Shown: piece by piece, positions 28,873-41,967 of the stretch | Numbering within the stretch: the first letter of the stretch is position 1 | Layout of the letters: each line of letters begins with the position of its first letter | NCBI GenBank assembly: GCA_964304625.1 | Contig: OZ199838.1 | Location: forward strand, 2,480,001 to 2,544,000 | Direction: 5' to 3' | Length of the DNA stretch: 64,000 nt | DNA from: Kudoa neothunni | Lineage: Eukaryota; Cnidaria | The notes under the pieces: generated by a model | Database searches by the model: none | What the model saw: the letters and a program-made list of their open reading frames with translations, nothing else | Told to the model about the DNA's origin: nothing | Position numbers and translations under genes: made by a program

Positions 28873-29180
28873 TATAAGAAAAATGTCGTATAAATATATT
28901 CTAAGATTAAATTTTCAATAATCCGATCATAAAGGACACTGGTATATTTAACGCCAGAGCGTTAATAAGAAAATTTTTAAATTTCTACCTTTTTTTGCAA
29001 ATTCAGTTTGACCTCATTAACTGTCTTTGCGTATAAAATTATCAAGGAAAGCAGGTAAATTTTACGAGTAAATACAAAATTCTCAAAATTTAAACAATAA
29101 AATCGGTTCTGATGATTTCTTTAATTTTTTAACTTTGATATTATATTACTAAGATGGATTTAGAACTTAATTTGGATACA
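28873..29180. other. Spacer between two pogo-like elements
   Basis: AT-rich, nothing recognised. Confidence 0.5.
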
Positions 29181-30240
29181 CAGTCAAACCCCGATTATCC
29201 GAAAATCGTGCTATCCGAATGATTTTTTAAATCTATTCGAAAATGATGTAGATTCTAAATAGAAAAATTTCGTTTAACCGAAATTTCAGCAACCGCAATC
29301 CGAAACAATTTTTTTCTGGAATTTTCGAATAAAAATGTCTTCAAATTTGGATTAGTGCCTGGTTAAAATGGCACTTACATTTATTTTTTTGATACATATG
29401 TTCGTTATTTATTCAATTTAAATTTATGTTTGATTAATCGAAATAGTGTAACGTAGATAATATAGTATTTTATGTTCAAAATGCAACCATGTTCATGAGG
29501 AACGAATAAATGTTAGGTAAAGACAAACTCCATTATATCTTATCTTTTCATGAGTAATAAAATATAAAAATGGTATTTATTGGATTGCTTAATCACAAAC
29601 TAGCAGTGACTTCTTAAGACCAATTTATCCACGGAATTGACTCAATTCAACAATGTCCACACATCAGTTTTTCCCATAACACCTCAACTTTTAAGTCTTA
29701 TTGAGTATTGACAATCATTAATAAATATTAAATTGTTGGAATATGACATATTTTAATGAATGAGGAAATTCTAAATATAGTTATGGAGAATTCTGGGAAA
29801 ATACTCCTGATAGTTACTTTATTATTCTTACCGTCATTATTAGTACAGCTCGCAATATACAAATAGGGAAGAAATTATAAAAAATTGGTAATAATAATAG
29901 TCCATTTTTTAAAATTTCTAATGTATCATTCTAATATGGCGCAGCTGCGTTAAGGTCGCATATATCGGCAGCATGCGTGGGTCGACTACATTGGATCTAG
30001 AACTACTGTGTCTTAAAATAATTTTTTCACGTTGAATTAATTAGTACAACTTGTATATAGTAGAGGTTTCTTTAAAAATATAAAACAAACAATGAATAAT
30101 GAGAAATAAACTATATAACCACCAACCTACAATTTTTCCCACTGCACATGCGCATTCACCTGATTACGTTTAACCGATATTTCAGTATCCGAAAGGAAAA
30201 TGCCAGGTCCAACATTTTCGAATAAACGGGGTTCGACTTT
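29181..30240. mobile_element. Second pogo/Tigger-like non-autonomous element, more decayed
   Basis: The left end CAGTCAAACCCCGATTATCC at 29181 pairs with the right end near 30240 (minus-strand reading AAGTCGAACCCCGTTTATTC). A subterminal block GTTTAACCGANATTTCAG occurs twice, at about 29272 and 30168. The left flank lacks a clean TA; the right is followed by TATAA. No transposase frame. Confidence 0.65.
29934..30010 (+). mobile_element. tRNA-like SINE head inside the second pogo-like element
   Basis: TGGCGCAGCTGCGTTAAGG is close to the tRNA A-box/D-arm pattern, and GGGTCGACTAC follows about 30 bases later as a B-box-like segment. GC-richer than its surroundings. The body and tail are not resolved. 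Confidence 0.5.
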
Positions 30241-33175
30241 ATAATAAATTCAGCATTAATTAAAATGTTCTCTGGTCTCTTCAAATTTCAAATTTCCCCT
30301 TACCATTAGAAATTATATGGTATAACTTATGCAGTATAACTTTACAGTTGAGTCTCGGTATTGTACCACTCGATGTACAGAGGGTAATCGGTAGTATGTA
30401 ATTTAATTAATGCGATTCAACCTTAGTTTGTCTAAAACGATAATTTTTACAATATTTTTATAATCATACTCCTGTAAAATTTTCAAAAATTTTCCTGAGT
30501 TAAATCAGTAAAGGTAGGTGCTACTTGAACGTTAAATTTTAATCCTTAACGACATGTACGTTTGCGTAAGGAAAATTTTTAACGCTAACAACGTTTATCA
30601 CAAGCCAAAAGCTGTATGATGATTTACTTTTTTAACATCGATATTTATTTTTTCCTTGACCCTTTCGCTCTTATGGACCGGAAATAATTATAGTCAAAAC
30701 TAGAGGCTTTTGAATATTATTTTTTGTACCAATAGCCACTTTCTTTAACACCCATTAATATCTGAGTAATTTTACTTTATATTTTTATTTGGATATCATC
30801 GATATTAATATATGAATTTTATAATATAAATCCTCGATAATCTTAGCTCGTTGTAACAGAACCAACTTTTAATCTTTTAAAATAAGGATAATCTAGTGTT
30901 ATCTAATTATAAAGTTAACCTTGTTAGGTATATTTCAAAGTCCTAGATATAATTTACAAAATTATTGATTTTTCGAAAATTTTAAACATATCATAAGATA
31001 TTTTGAGCCCTCCCGTGACCCCATTTTTGGTAAATGTTTGTTTTTACCTACTTAAACTTTTCATTTTAATTTTTGGGATCATGTAATCTTAGAATAATGT
31101 GTATCGTTTATAAATACAAAATTTCAGATAGATTATAATATTCTACGGTTTAAAAATTTTGTTGAATATAACGTAGCACTGATATATATTATTTGAAATT
31201 ATTTTATACGGTTGTATCGCGTGTATTAAATTTATATGATAAGAAAAATGATCGTTTCAATATATAATGCCACGACCAAACTGAGGAGCATTGTAATTTG
31301 TAAACATTCTTGTTATTTGTTATAACTTATAAGATTCTGAAGATGAACTCGGATTAAAGAGATTAATCCCACTATTTACTGTCGTGCAGGTTATTGAGCG
31401 TTGAAAACCGATCAGGTTAGGTTGCCTGATGTGTTTTCAAAATATTTTATAATAATTATTTTCACATTAATTAAATTTAAATGGTAGTTAATTAAAAGGT
31501 GGTCATATTTTACTAAAATTAATAGTCTAGTCACATAATTAAAAGATTAAAATTCGTCACATTATTTCTATCATGATATCGCCAAATTTCAAGGTTTTCC
31601 TATTCCATAAAACTAAAATGTAAACATTTATGTTAATCGTTTAATTTTATTAATTTATAATGAAATTAAGCTAGGCCATTTCCTTATAACTATTGAAACG
31701 ATTAAAAATATGTTGAAAGAAATAAACTTTAAATCATATTTATATTCTGATTAAAAATATTTTCACTCATAATTCAAATATATTCATCCTTATTTATTTA
31801 GATTCAATATTATTCTTTATTTCTCAAGATGTGTTGTAAACATATCTTGAGTAAATCAATGTTGGATTACCCAACTTCCCTGGAGTTATCTCCTTTTAGT
31901 GCCGTGGCCGAGCAGTCTAATATTGATATTAAAAGTGGTGTAGAAGTTTCTATTTTGATACATTCAGTTAAAATCTAAACCGAAATAGTTATATCTATTA
32001 CATACACCATTTTAAGTTTTGTTTGGATAAGTTTAATTGGTAATGTCTCCCTATATGGTTACGATATTTTTAACAAATTCTTTCGTCGCGTTGATATTAT
32101 AAACATGTATTTTAATGGTCAAAAAATTAATTAGTCTATATTCCAATGTTTGGAATCATTTTCAATCATTATAGTAGAAAACCAATGGGTCGCTGACCGA
32201 CCCCAATGGGAACACACGTAAATCTTTTGAGCATGGTCCTTCGAGCGTTTAATAATACAATTGAAATTATTTTTCAAGACTTTGATTAGATAATACAGAA
32301 TTAACTCCAATGTATACTGTATCCAATCGCTAAATTTGCAGCGATTTACCTTGAAATTATATTAGCTAAAATTAATAAAATGGGAGGTTCCTTTCTGCAC
32401 ATATTGTTTTATGCGAAATATCATGTTGAAACGAATTATTTAAGATATATCCTCAATAATTAAATATAATAATCATCACTTTTTATGATAGAAAGATTTA
32501 CATAAATCAATAATAAAATTATCTGATTTAAATTGATATTTCATAGCTGAGGAATTAAAAAAATTAATGATACGTTCCAACAAATTTAATCTTTGATGTA
32601 AATATATTGCAGTATATAATTAGGTTATCAGGTAATTTTATCTATCAATTTTTAATGGATTCTCTTAAATTTATCCATTGTTGATCATCCGAGCAAAACA
32701 TGTATAAATTGAAAATAGGTGAGGCGGAATAAGCGCTGATTTTGTTTCATACCGTACCATTATAATTCTGTTTAGGAGGATTAAATAAAACAATTAAATT
32801 ATGAAATTTATTTAAATTTATTAAATAAAAATAACTAACAGATTTTAAAGATCAATTTAAATTCTGATAATTTTGAAAAATTACCTAACTTATTTATCTA
32901 GGTTAAGCTCCCCAATTTGATTATTAATGTCACTTGATAGATAAATCGATTTTATCTTGAATTTTTTATCGCACACTTATTTAATCGTCAAAGGATTATG
33001 TGACAACAACAAAAATTACATACAATATATACTTACAGAGAATTATTAAGGATTAACCAATATAAAAATAAGGAAAATAAAATGATAAAAATAAAAAACT
33101 TCGAGAATCTGATAAATATATTTCATAATAACAGAGTGATTATATTATAATCTTTTTTGAAGATAGAGATTGAGA
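30241..33175. other. AT-rich intergenic stretch
   Basis: No gene recognised. At about 31900 there is GTGGCCGAGCAGTCTAA, which looks like the 5' part (A-box) of a Leu/Ser-type tRNA or tRNA-derived SINE, but no B-box follows at the right distance. Confidence 0.5.
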
Positions 33176-36137
33176 ATGGGTTCAGAGAGAAATTACGTCT
33201 TGTTTCTTCCTTTATTCCTAACAATATTCCGATTGGTCCGACCCCGAGAAATAGATTCAACTTCACTTCGTAACGATTATGAGGCATGTGTATCATGTTT
33301 AAGTTCAAACACAAAGATATGGTGTGTGGCAGAGGTTGATTTGTTGATTAACAGTTTCGATTAAATTTTATAGAATTATATATTGGATGAGAGATGCGAA
33401 TTAAAGACGAAAGGGCACTGTCCCAGCTATATAGAAAATAAAGTTCCAGTTAAACTTTAAAAACGTTTTTAAATGTGATTATTTGAAAAAAGGATTTGGA
33501 TGTTATTCCAAATGATACATCGTTATTAATTCATCCAATTCATCTCTCCGAAATGGAAAAAAGTCATTGCTGTTTGTAACGCCTATCAATATTGTAACGC
33601 AATTTTAATAGGCTCTGACACTGTCTTCACAAAACAGCTCAGGATAAGACCAACACAAAAACGATCTCTTCAAATGTATCTAATAGTGGACATAGCTATC
33701 TATGGGACAGACATGTGGAAAATCTTGCTAGAAGACATAAAAAATAATAGTAACTAGACTGATGGTTTATTGTTCATTTATTTCTATTATATGATAGTGA
33801 CTTCGTACGATTTCCCTTCAGACAGCATGATCGGAATGGGATTATTTTACAGCAATAGAACATGGGAACAGAACAAGTAAATTTAGTACGAGTTGAAAAA
33901 GATTGATTATTTCTTTATGCACATTCAAAGGTTCTCCTACAGTTTTATAAACGTCGCAAAACTCACGAATAATTACCAAGAATTGGTCTGTACATATTTT
34001 ATGTGTAAGGAGTGATTTTTGTTAGGAATCTAAAATTACAGTCAAACCAGCTGACCAGCCTCCTTCTAATTCCTATGGGAAAAATTCTATCTGGCAACCA
34101 ATTATGCAAGCGATTATATGCAAGGATGACGTGACTTAATAAGAATGAATAATTTTGTTGTTAATTATATTGACTAAATTAGATCGGATGGAAGCAAGAC
34201 ATATCAGCTAGCAAACTTATTTATTTGGTCACCAACGTTTTGCCTAAAAATAAGGAAACTACTGTAAGAACTTTGCTTTAAGTAGGATAATTTATGTTTC
34301 TTCAAAGTTACCCATATTTCCCTTGAAACAAAAACTTGAATGTCGCCTTGTGGACTCCAAATATATAGAAATTCAAGCAATTAATCTATTTTATAATAAT
34401 TTAAAATCGATGTGATGATCTTTACATTCTTTATTTGTAAATAGGAACAAGAAGACTTTGAATTTTATCAGTCTGTATTCGCGGAAAATTCTGTTAGTTT
34501 CATTGTTATATCTTCGGTGGAAAATGTTAAAAGATATTACAAAGTAACAAAAAATATTAAATTATACTGAAATATTGTTATGTGATATAGGAATTTCGTT
34601 ACAAAAATAAATACATCAAAATGAAGATCAACGACTATCTTTGTCAACATCCTTCTACTGGCCCATGCTACTATTTTATGGCTAATCAACAAGTTTATTG
34701 GATTTTAATATTATTTAAAAGCTATATATTTCCCGAAAGTTGTTGAGCTATTACAAAATTTTCCTCAAAAAGGAGGATTCTTATGTCAATATTTCCTTGG
34801 AGCCGAGTAGCAAAAGGTAGCATAAGTTGAATTATTTTGTATGTTGTTTATTGGCCCAACAAGACATGATCATGTCTACTACGGATATTTGACGGACCAA
34901 GTTTTGGATCTCAACTTAAAGGTTACTATAAAAAAATTTCTCCCTGCTAATCAACGACAAATGTACTCGTTGTTAGGCTATTCTATATGACTATGTTTAG
35001 CTATTATTTTCAAGTTACTGATAATTATCCCATTGCTGTTGTCGTCTACTTTAATGATAAGGAATTTTTGTGTGGATGCGAATCACAAAACCATCCTACA
35101 TATGTGAATATTTTTTCTAAGCTTTTGTCGGATGAATAAATGATCCTATAATTAGTCGTTGGAATGTGAAAACTGTTCATTCCATGGAGATAAAGTGTGT
35201 GGTCATTGTCGATGCTACAAACATTAGTGAGATTGTTGTATATTCTACTTATGAATAATTAATATGATTCTTGAGTTCTGGGATCTCATGTGCAAACACC
35301 GTAAATATGAAACTACCTACAAAAATCATCCCACCTCCAAAATGCGATGAATTAAACTGTGAAAGCGAAACTATAGATTATTGTGCGGAAGTGTTATTAA
35401 ATGTGGCTGGATCTTGCTCTTGTGTGAGGAACTCTCATCGCAAGAAAGGTTTGTGTGGCAGGGGCAGTTGTATTGTTGAATTCATGAAGAATCGATGTAA
35501 TTGTTCATCTTATGAAGAGGTAAACGGTTTTATGAAGTATTAATTGATTGTTTTTAAATTAAGAGTTGCGATAACATGGGGTTGTGTAGATGTGGGGAAT
35601 GTGAGTGCACATTCAGCAAACCCACCGATTTTTACTTAATAAAAGTATTTTATAAGTGCAAATATAATTATTTTATATTTTCATTTAAGAACGACGTTAT
35701 CCCCTACGAAATATTTGAGGTATGTATCCAAAAACATATGAGAAATACTTCGCTGGACCCTCTCTATAATAATTCAATGGTCAATGATATTTGTAGTCAG
35801 ATTTCTGTTTATTTGAACCATTATAATAATGAGTTCGGCTTTAAATATCTATTTATATTTAACGACTATACGTATTATGAGTATAACATCACTAATGATG
35901 GAACCAGCTATGTGATTTACGTCAGTCCACCAAAATATTATTGTAACAATGATACTTCAATATTTTTATGTTAATGAAATTTTAGCTAAAAGTCTACTTT
36001 ACTCCAAATATCGTTTGTTTCTCATCCTCATATTTGCCTCTTTAATTATTTTTCTGCTAGCCATCATAATTTTTACTAAAGCGTTTTACAAATCATCAAA
36101 TAGTACTCGGAATGAAGACCTAAAATTACAAAGATAA
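33176..36137 (+). CDS. Divergent integrin beta-like receptor, gene 1 (multi-exon)
   Basis: Many short exons split by roughly 40-60 base introns. In order: signal peptide (MGSERNYVLFLPLFLTIFRL); PSI domain (CVSCLSSNTKIWCVAE, then DERCELKTKGHC); beta-I domain (33620-34560: RSLQMYLIVDIAIYGTDMW, IGMGLFYSN, IWQPIMQAIICKDDV, IGWKQDISASKLIYLV); hybrid end (FLCGCESQNHPTYV); integrin EGF modules (LECENCSFHGDKVCGHCRCY; CDNMGLCRCGECEC); beta-tail; one membrane segment (RLFLILIFASLIIFLLAIII); short tail ending NEDLKLQR at 36137. The last intron (about 43 bases before CTAAAAGTC) joins tail and membrane exon in frame. The beta-I MIDAS motif DxSxS is replaced by DIAIY, and the cytoplasmic tail has no NPxY. 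It is likely a cell-surface adhesion receptor, but cation-dependent ligand binding and talin binding are doubtful. Some middle exon borders remain unresolved (34560-35030). Confidence 0.8.
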
Positions 36138-36280
36138 TCTTCACGCTGTGATATTCATTAAAAATAGATTGCAACAAACTTTGGCTTATATATATTATTC
36201 ATTTACCTTATTTTTGTTTGGATCGAAATTATTGTTTATTGTTTTCTTATAAAATATTTAATGATATTTAAAACGTTTAA

Positions 36281-38689
36281 CCCTCTAACGAACTTGGGGT
36301 CTAAAACACCCCAAGTTTTTTTTGTTTCGTTATTATTAAAAAAAAATATAAAAATAAGTAATATGAAAATGCAGAAATTTCTATCGACGAAACTTTGAGA
36401 AAAATGACAATTTAATGTGTATATTAATACTCTTTAATCCCCTCGGGAAACCGCCAGTACTTTTTTATACAATTGTTAACAAAATTCAACATAAATATGC
36501 TGTTTGGTGTACGTTTTTGATTGTTCATGACTTTCAAAATCATAAAATTCTTACCAACTGCTGACTTACACTTCTTAAATCATTTTATAACACTAAATTA
36601 TATTTCGAAAGTGTTTATTATTTTCTTAATATCGATAAAGTTTTAGGAAATACATTTTTAATACACATGAACCCTACATTACTGGTAGGTTTAAAACTAA
36701 ATGATATTTTTATATTGAGATGATGTTCTAAATTAACTTTTACTTCCTTCAGCACTGATGATTTTTAACCAAAAAAATGATATCACTCCATATGGTTATT
36801 TCGATGCACGAGTGAGTTATATTTTTTGAAGCGTGATGAGTAGTTCGGAGGAATATATAGATGAGATCGAATCGTCTGTTAGTGAATTAGATGATTTTTT
36901 GTGTGAGGTATCCGACAATACGAAAGGAATGTCAGATGACGAGTGTCCTGCCGATGCTACGATAGACAAAAATGGAACGGTGCGGACTTTGAAAAAGCCC
37001 CTTTCATCGACAGTTTGACTTGAAAATACACTTTCTTCTCGACCCAGGTCCAACGGCATATTCAATTCAAAGAATCAAAAATACTGAAGATTGTCTCACA
37101 ATATTTTTTACAAATAATATTTGTGGTGAAATAACAAAATATACAAATGAATTTGGAAGAAGTCGCTTCAGAGATTCTTGGACTGATCTAGATGATGTTG
37201 AGTTTAAAGCATATTTGGGAACGCTTGCTTTGATGGCTGTTCATAAAGATCGAGAGGAGCCTTTAATCGAGCTGTTTAGTCTTTCCGAAGGAAAAGAATT
37301 ATATCGTCAACTTTTTTCATATAACCGCCTCAGACAAATAACGAGATCTCTGCATTTTGATGATGCAAATACTAGCGTTCAAAGAAAGGCGACTGATAAA
37401 TTCTGTGCCATCCGTAGTGTATGGAATATGTGGGTTGACATTTTGCCGTTGTTTCCCTCCTAATGAGGATATAACTGTAGATGAGCAGTTAGTGCCATTT
37501 AAGGGAAGGTGCCCGTTTAGGCAATATATGCCATTAAAACCAACCAAATATGGTTTAAAATTCTTTCTGCTGGCGGACCCAAAGGATAAATATGTTCTTA
37601 ACGTCCCTCCATGTCTTGGAAAAAACGGAAGTGAAGCTGGTCGAACCTTAAACGTGGGTGAAAACATTGTACTTTCTCTGACAACCCCATTTCATTATTC
37701 TGGAAGAACGGTTGTTGCAGATAATTTTTTCACTTCTCTGGGGTTAGCAACAAAATTACTGGCGGAATAGTTAACATATTTGGGGACCATTCGTCACAAC
37801 AAACGAGATCTGCCATCTTGTGTTCTTCCAAACAGATGCAGAGAATTGTACAGTATCACGTTTGCGTTCTTCAAAAAAAATATGTTGACATCATACGTAA
37901 ACGAAAAAGGCAAGGCTGTTATTATATTATCAACTGGCACCAACAATACAGAAACAGACAAGGAAATGGGCAAAAATAAGCCAGTAACTATCTTACACTA
38001 CAACAGAACAAAGGGTGGCGTAGATACCATTGATAGAATGTTGTCGTCTGTTTCAGTTAGAAGATTTACTCGACGATGGCCATTGATTGTATTTTTTAAT
38101 ATGGTAGACTTATCTTTAACCAATGCTTTTGTGCTATTTAAATATATTTTTGTTGAACAAAAAAAATGCGACGTTAATTTATGAAAGAGATGGCCCAAGT
38201 CCTTTACCGACCATTCCTTGCTAAAAATACACTTGACAAGAAAATTATCAAAAGGAGTCATTCAGCTCTCTCCGCCAAACCAGTGATTGCAGATTCTAAT
38301 TTGAAAAAGAGTCGATGCGAATTTTGTCCTCGACAGACTGATAAAAAAACTAACACCCGCTGTGTTAGCTTTTTCTGTCGAGACCATTCATCATAAAAAT
38401 GTAAGTTTTGTTAAAAATAATACCAGTTTTATAAAAAAATATAATATGTATTGTTTTTATTATTTCGCGTTATTAGACTTGTTTTATTTTACCGCCGAAT
38501 ATTTACGAAACGCTATTTAAGCCAACCGAGCCAGATTAGATAAGATTAATGGTTTTATGAAATGTAGTTTCTCTGAGAATTCATTCGATAAAAATTCATT
38601 ATAATTTTTTGATCGCTTAATAATATTTTTTTGGTTATGTTTATGCAATAAAAACTTGGGGCCCCAAAGACCTCAAGTTCGTTGGAGGG
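36281..38689 (+). mobile_element. piggyBac element A with terminal inverted repeats
   Basis: The left end CCCTCTAACGAACTTGGGGT is preceded by TTAA (36277-36280). The right end, read on the minus strand, is CCCTCCAACGAACTTGAGGT; the outer right flank is TAGT rather than TTAA, so that target copy is worn. Palindromic CTTGGGGT...ACCCCAAG blocks sit just inside the ends. It carries a broken transposase. It lies between the two integrin-like genes, 140 bp past the first. Confidence 0.85.
36833..38396 (+). pseudogene. piggyBac transposase of element A, broken
   Basis: The acidic N-terminus at 36833 (EEYIDEIESSVSELDDFLCE) is typical of piggyBac. The core continues through YNRLRQITRSLHFDD, ITVDEQLVPFKGRCPFRQYM (first catalytic Asp region), VVADNFFTSL (second Asp) and GGVDTIDRML...RRWPLIVFFNMVD (third Asp region). 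It ends with a Cys/His tail (CEFCPRQTDKK...CVSFFCRDH). Reading needs a frame change near 37015, another near 37450 and one near 38180, and crosses a TAG near 37768, so it is inactive. It belongs to the plain DDE piggyBac family (PGBD-like). Confidence 0.9.
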
Positions 38690-39661
38690 TAGTCATTTTT
38701 ACATAACTTAGAGGTTTAAAAGATACACCAGAAGATGGCCTATGGTGGTTTTTTATAATATGATCGATATAAGTTTACTCAATTCGTTTTATCTATTTAA
38801 AACGATATCTAATAATTCTAATATTTGTAGAAGCAATTATTTAGAACAACTTGCAGACTCATTAGTGGAGCCCACCAACAACCCAACTGTACTGATTTCG
38901 ACTGATGGAACCGTGAAGTCTATGGCGAAGTAAAGATGTAGCTTATGCGCTCGTCTGTCCAATACAAAAACAAATAATCAATGTTACAGCTGCTCCCAAT
39001 TCTGTTGCAACAAACATTCGAGAACTATTTGTTGCGAGTGTATAACAAAAAATGATTGGTAAACTATAGTTGGTTCTTTATTATATACTTCATCATTTGT
39101 TTTGAGACGTTTTTCACTTAGTTAAGGGTCACTAATTATTTGATAAATAATTACTAATCCGTATTTTATCATCAATGATTGCCTATGTATGCCAGCAACC
39201 GTAGATTTGCCTAACTCATTCATATATAGAAAAATACCAGTTAAGCAATATTTTATATTTATTCGAAAAATTTTATTAAATAACTACTAGAATCGGTAAA
39301 ATGGCAATCATGTTTCCGAAAGAAAATATGTGTAATTTAAATTAGTAATGCAATTTAGTAAGTTCTATTATCTCTTAAATATCTAGAAAACACTGTAAAA
39401 AATCGTAGGATGTACCTAAAAAGTCTTATATTAATATTTAAATACTTAAAATTAATTAATAAATGGTCGGCGAGCTTCGGCTGTTATCGGCACGCACATA
39501 AATTATGATTATTTCGTTATCGCGCCGATAAAAAACTTTTTTAAAGAATGAAATTGTATATCACAATATTATGTATCAAAATAATAAATAAAAATCTGTG
39601 GTCTTCCTGGACCCCAAAACTGCTTGGTGTATATTCGTTTTTGACATGCTTCGAAGGTTAA
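38690..39661 (+). mobile_element. piggyBac element C, 3' fragment
   Basis: Directly after the right end of element A, 38718-39060 encodes a second C-terminal transposase piece: RYTRRWPMVVFYNMIDISLL, then a Cys-rich tail (CSLCARLSNTKTNNQCYSC...CCNKHSRTICCEC) with a stop inside. About 600 bp later there is a piggyBac-like right end (minus-strand reading CCTTCGAAGCATGTCAAAAA) bounded by TTAA at 39658-39661. Element A may have inserted into, or next to, this older copy. Confidence 0.65.
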
Positions 39662-41089
39662 TTCGAAGAACAAATTATTTAGACAGCGTGTTGATAATAC
39701 TAATGATTTCTGTCACCAATAAATAAAAAAAAATTCAATTAACACATCCAATTTTATAACACTCGAAATTATTTTTTTATTTTCATCATAATTTTTGAAC
39801 AATTATAAATAAAAACATGCGTAAAACTTTCTTAATGAATGCTTACATCTTGAGAAAGTGTTGCAAAACAAATAAAATGTTTACTGTATTCAAAAGAAGT
39901 AGGAGGAAGGATTAGTAATCAATACAAATTTAATATATTTTGGTATGCATAGATTTCATAAAATTAATTAATCTACTGATTAAATTATGACTAAAAGTTT
40001 GTATCGTACATATTAGTTGGATTTTGTTTTGAAAAAGTCATAAATATTTTATTGGTACAGCTCTTACTTTCTTATATCGTAAATCGCCGTTTCTAGATCA
40101 ATGACCATAGATAACATTTGGTAATTTCGTTTACCAAAAATTTTGTACGTTTTACTCGGATAAATTAGAGCATCATTCATAGAAATAGTAGATATTTTAA
40201 ATGTTTGGCGTTTATTTGTAGTTCTCATTTCACCATGACCCTTCATAATGGATCATTTATTACCCAAAATCTATTTTAAAGAGGACAGAGATTTTATGTT
40301 AAAATAATTGAGGAGATTAGTTTTTCTATTTTTTCATTCGATATGCTTTCATAATATTGCATTATATCCACTTTATCTTCAAAAGAATGAAACTGCTCTG
40401 TTGTCTTCAAATGCCCGCGAGTCGTAAATTTGAGCTAATTCTTATTTACTGCAAATTAAAACAAAAACTAAGGTTTTAATAATTTCGTATAATTTTTATG
40501 CTATTATTTGATTTACTTTAATTAGTAACAGAATTGTGTAAGTCATAACATCATGTAGGGTGCCCATGAGTGGTAGTGCGCACGAGCCGTCGCCTACTGT
40601 ATTTCCTAAATGTAGAATTCTCTGGAAGTTTTATCGAAATTTTTTTGAGACCATTTAAAGTCGGTTTGATAACTTCATTCTCTGAGTCATCAGATCAAAC
40701 CATATATAAATCTTCATAAACGAGCATTTTTTATGGCAAAATTTCATCATTACGCGTTGTCTTAGACTCGAGAATATCAGCGTCAGGATTGACCATCATT
40801 TTCTGGTTAAGAAGTTTTAATATAAACTTCCTATTACTGAAGTCGAGGTCTATTACATTTAAAAAATTGATGCATTTGTGCCAAATGTTCACATGTTTAC
40901 TGTAGTGAACACTTCTTTATATGCTTTGTATCCATACATGCTGTGAGTAACCAATTATTAAATAACTAAATGATAAATGACCACTCATAGGGACGTTAAA
41001 TCGTATTTTCTATTACTGCCACACGGAATTTTTGAATATATAAAATATACAACAAAATATCGCAGGATTTTGTATAAAACCAAGGTGTT
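39662..41089. other. AT-rich intergenic stretch
   Basis: No gene recognised. Short GC-rich patches lie near 39465-39530 and 40558-40610. The latter has GTAGG/CCTAC ends about 40 bases apart and could form a hairpin. Confidence 0.4.
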
Positions 41090-41420
41090 ACGAACGACGG
41101 ATCGATGACACGAATATGTGGCCAAATGATTGAGAATCATAAGATCGAACTTAGGTTCAAGCCAATGCGCTTGCCCTTCGAGTATCTACCCATATTGGAA
41201 GTTGTGGTAGGATAGACAGTCACGATTATACGAAATACACTAGAAGTTATAATTCAGTCTAATAGAGAGGATAGAATTAAACGTTTGTGTCGTCGGATTT
41301 GTATTAGGCTGATGAATTCTTGTAGATCTCACAAATCCGACGTTCTCATAACTTTCACAGCCAAGATATAGGATATTTACCGCCTTGACATAAGGATGTG
41401 GCTTAATAAAAATTCAAAAT
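41090..41420 (+). mobile_element. tRNA-derived SINE-like unit
   Basis: TGTGGCCAAATGA (A-box-like) is followed about 25 bases later by AGGTTCAAGCC (B-box-like) near 41150-41162, in a GC-richer stretch. The head resembles a tRNA; the body runs to an uncertain end. An internal inverted pair, GTCGGATTTGT and ACAAATCCGAC, lies at about 41290-41345. Possible short interspersed element. Confidence 0.5.
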
Positions 41421-41967
41421 TATAGAGAAAATGTAAGACGAGGATTAAATTTGACTCTTCGAAGCCTAAAGTTTTCGTATTTTCTGCTTGTGCCATCGAG
41501 TATGAAAACCATAATAAACTATGCCAAGTGCTACATTTTGTGGTTGATAAACTTGAAATTGTAAAACATACTTTATTGTATGCTAAGTTTTTTCATTAAT
41601 TAGTATTTTAATTAAATCCAATATTTTCCGTGATAATTAAAAAAAGGCTAAAATACAACGATACAAATTTAATTTGATAACCCTAGTTAATAAAAATACG
41701 CCATGAGAAAATTTAAAAATACATTAAAAGAAACAAACATTAACATTACTAATAAAATAAATTTTAGGTTAATTTGTGTAGAAATTTTATTTAATCTTAA
41801 ATAAATTATCTGGGTATCAAAACTGTGATTGAATTACCATTAGATATAAATTATTTTACAGGTATATTAGTGCTATAGATGAAAGATCGGTAGATAATTG
41901 CGACGAATAGTATAAAATCGTGTAATATTAAGATAAATACATATTTATTAATAGTTAACTCTTCTTT

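Noticed and set aside
31890-31930. GTGGCCGAGCAGTCTAA, like the 5' part of a Leu/Ser tRNA
   Set aside because: No matching B-box or acceptor-stem 3' half follows, so not a tRNA gene; at most a SINE scrap.
34034-34050. CAGTCAAACC inside integrin-like gene 1, resembling the pogo-like end
   Set aside because: It lies at an exon acceptor and continues as coding sequence; no partner end or further match.
40558-40610. GC-rich patch with GTAGG/CCTAC ends, possible structured RNA
   Set aside because: Pairing is short and the rest does not fold convincingly by eye.
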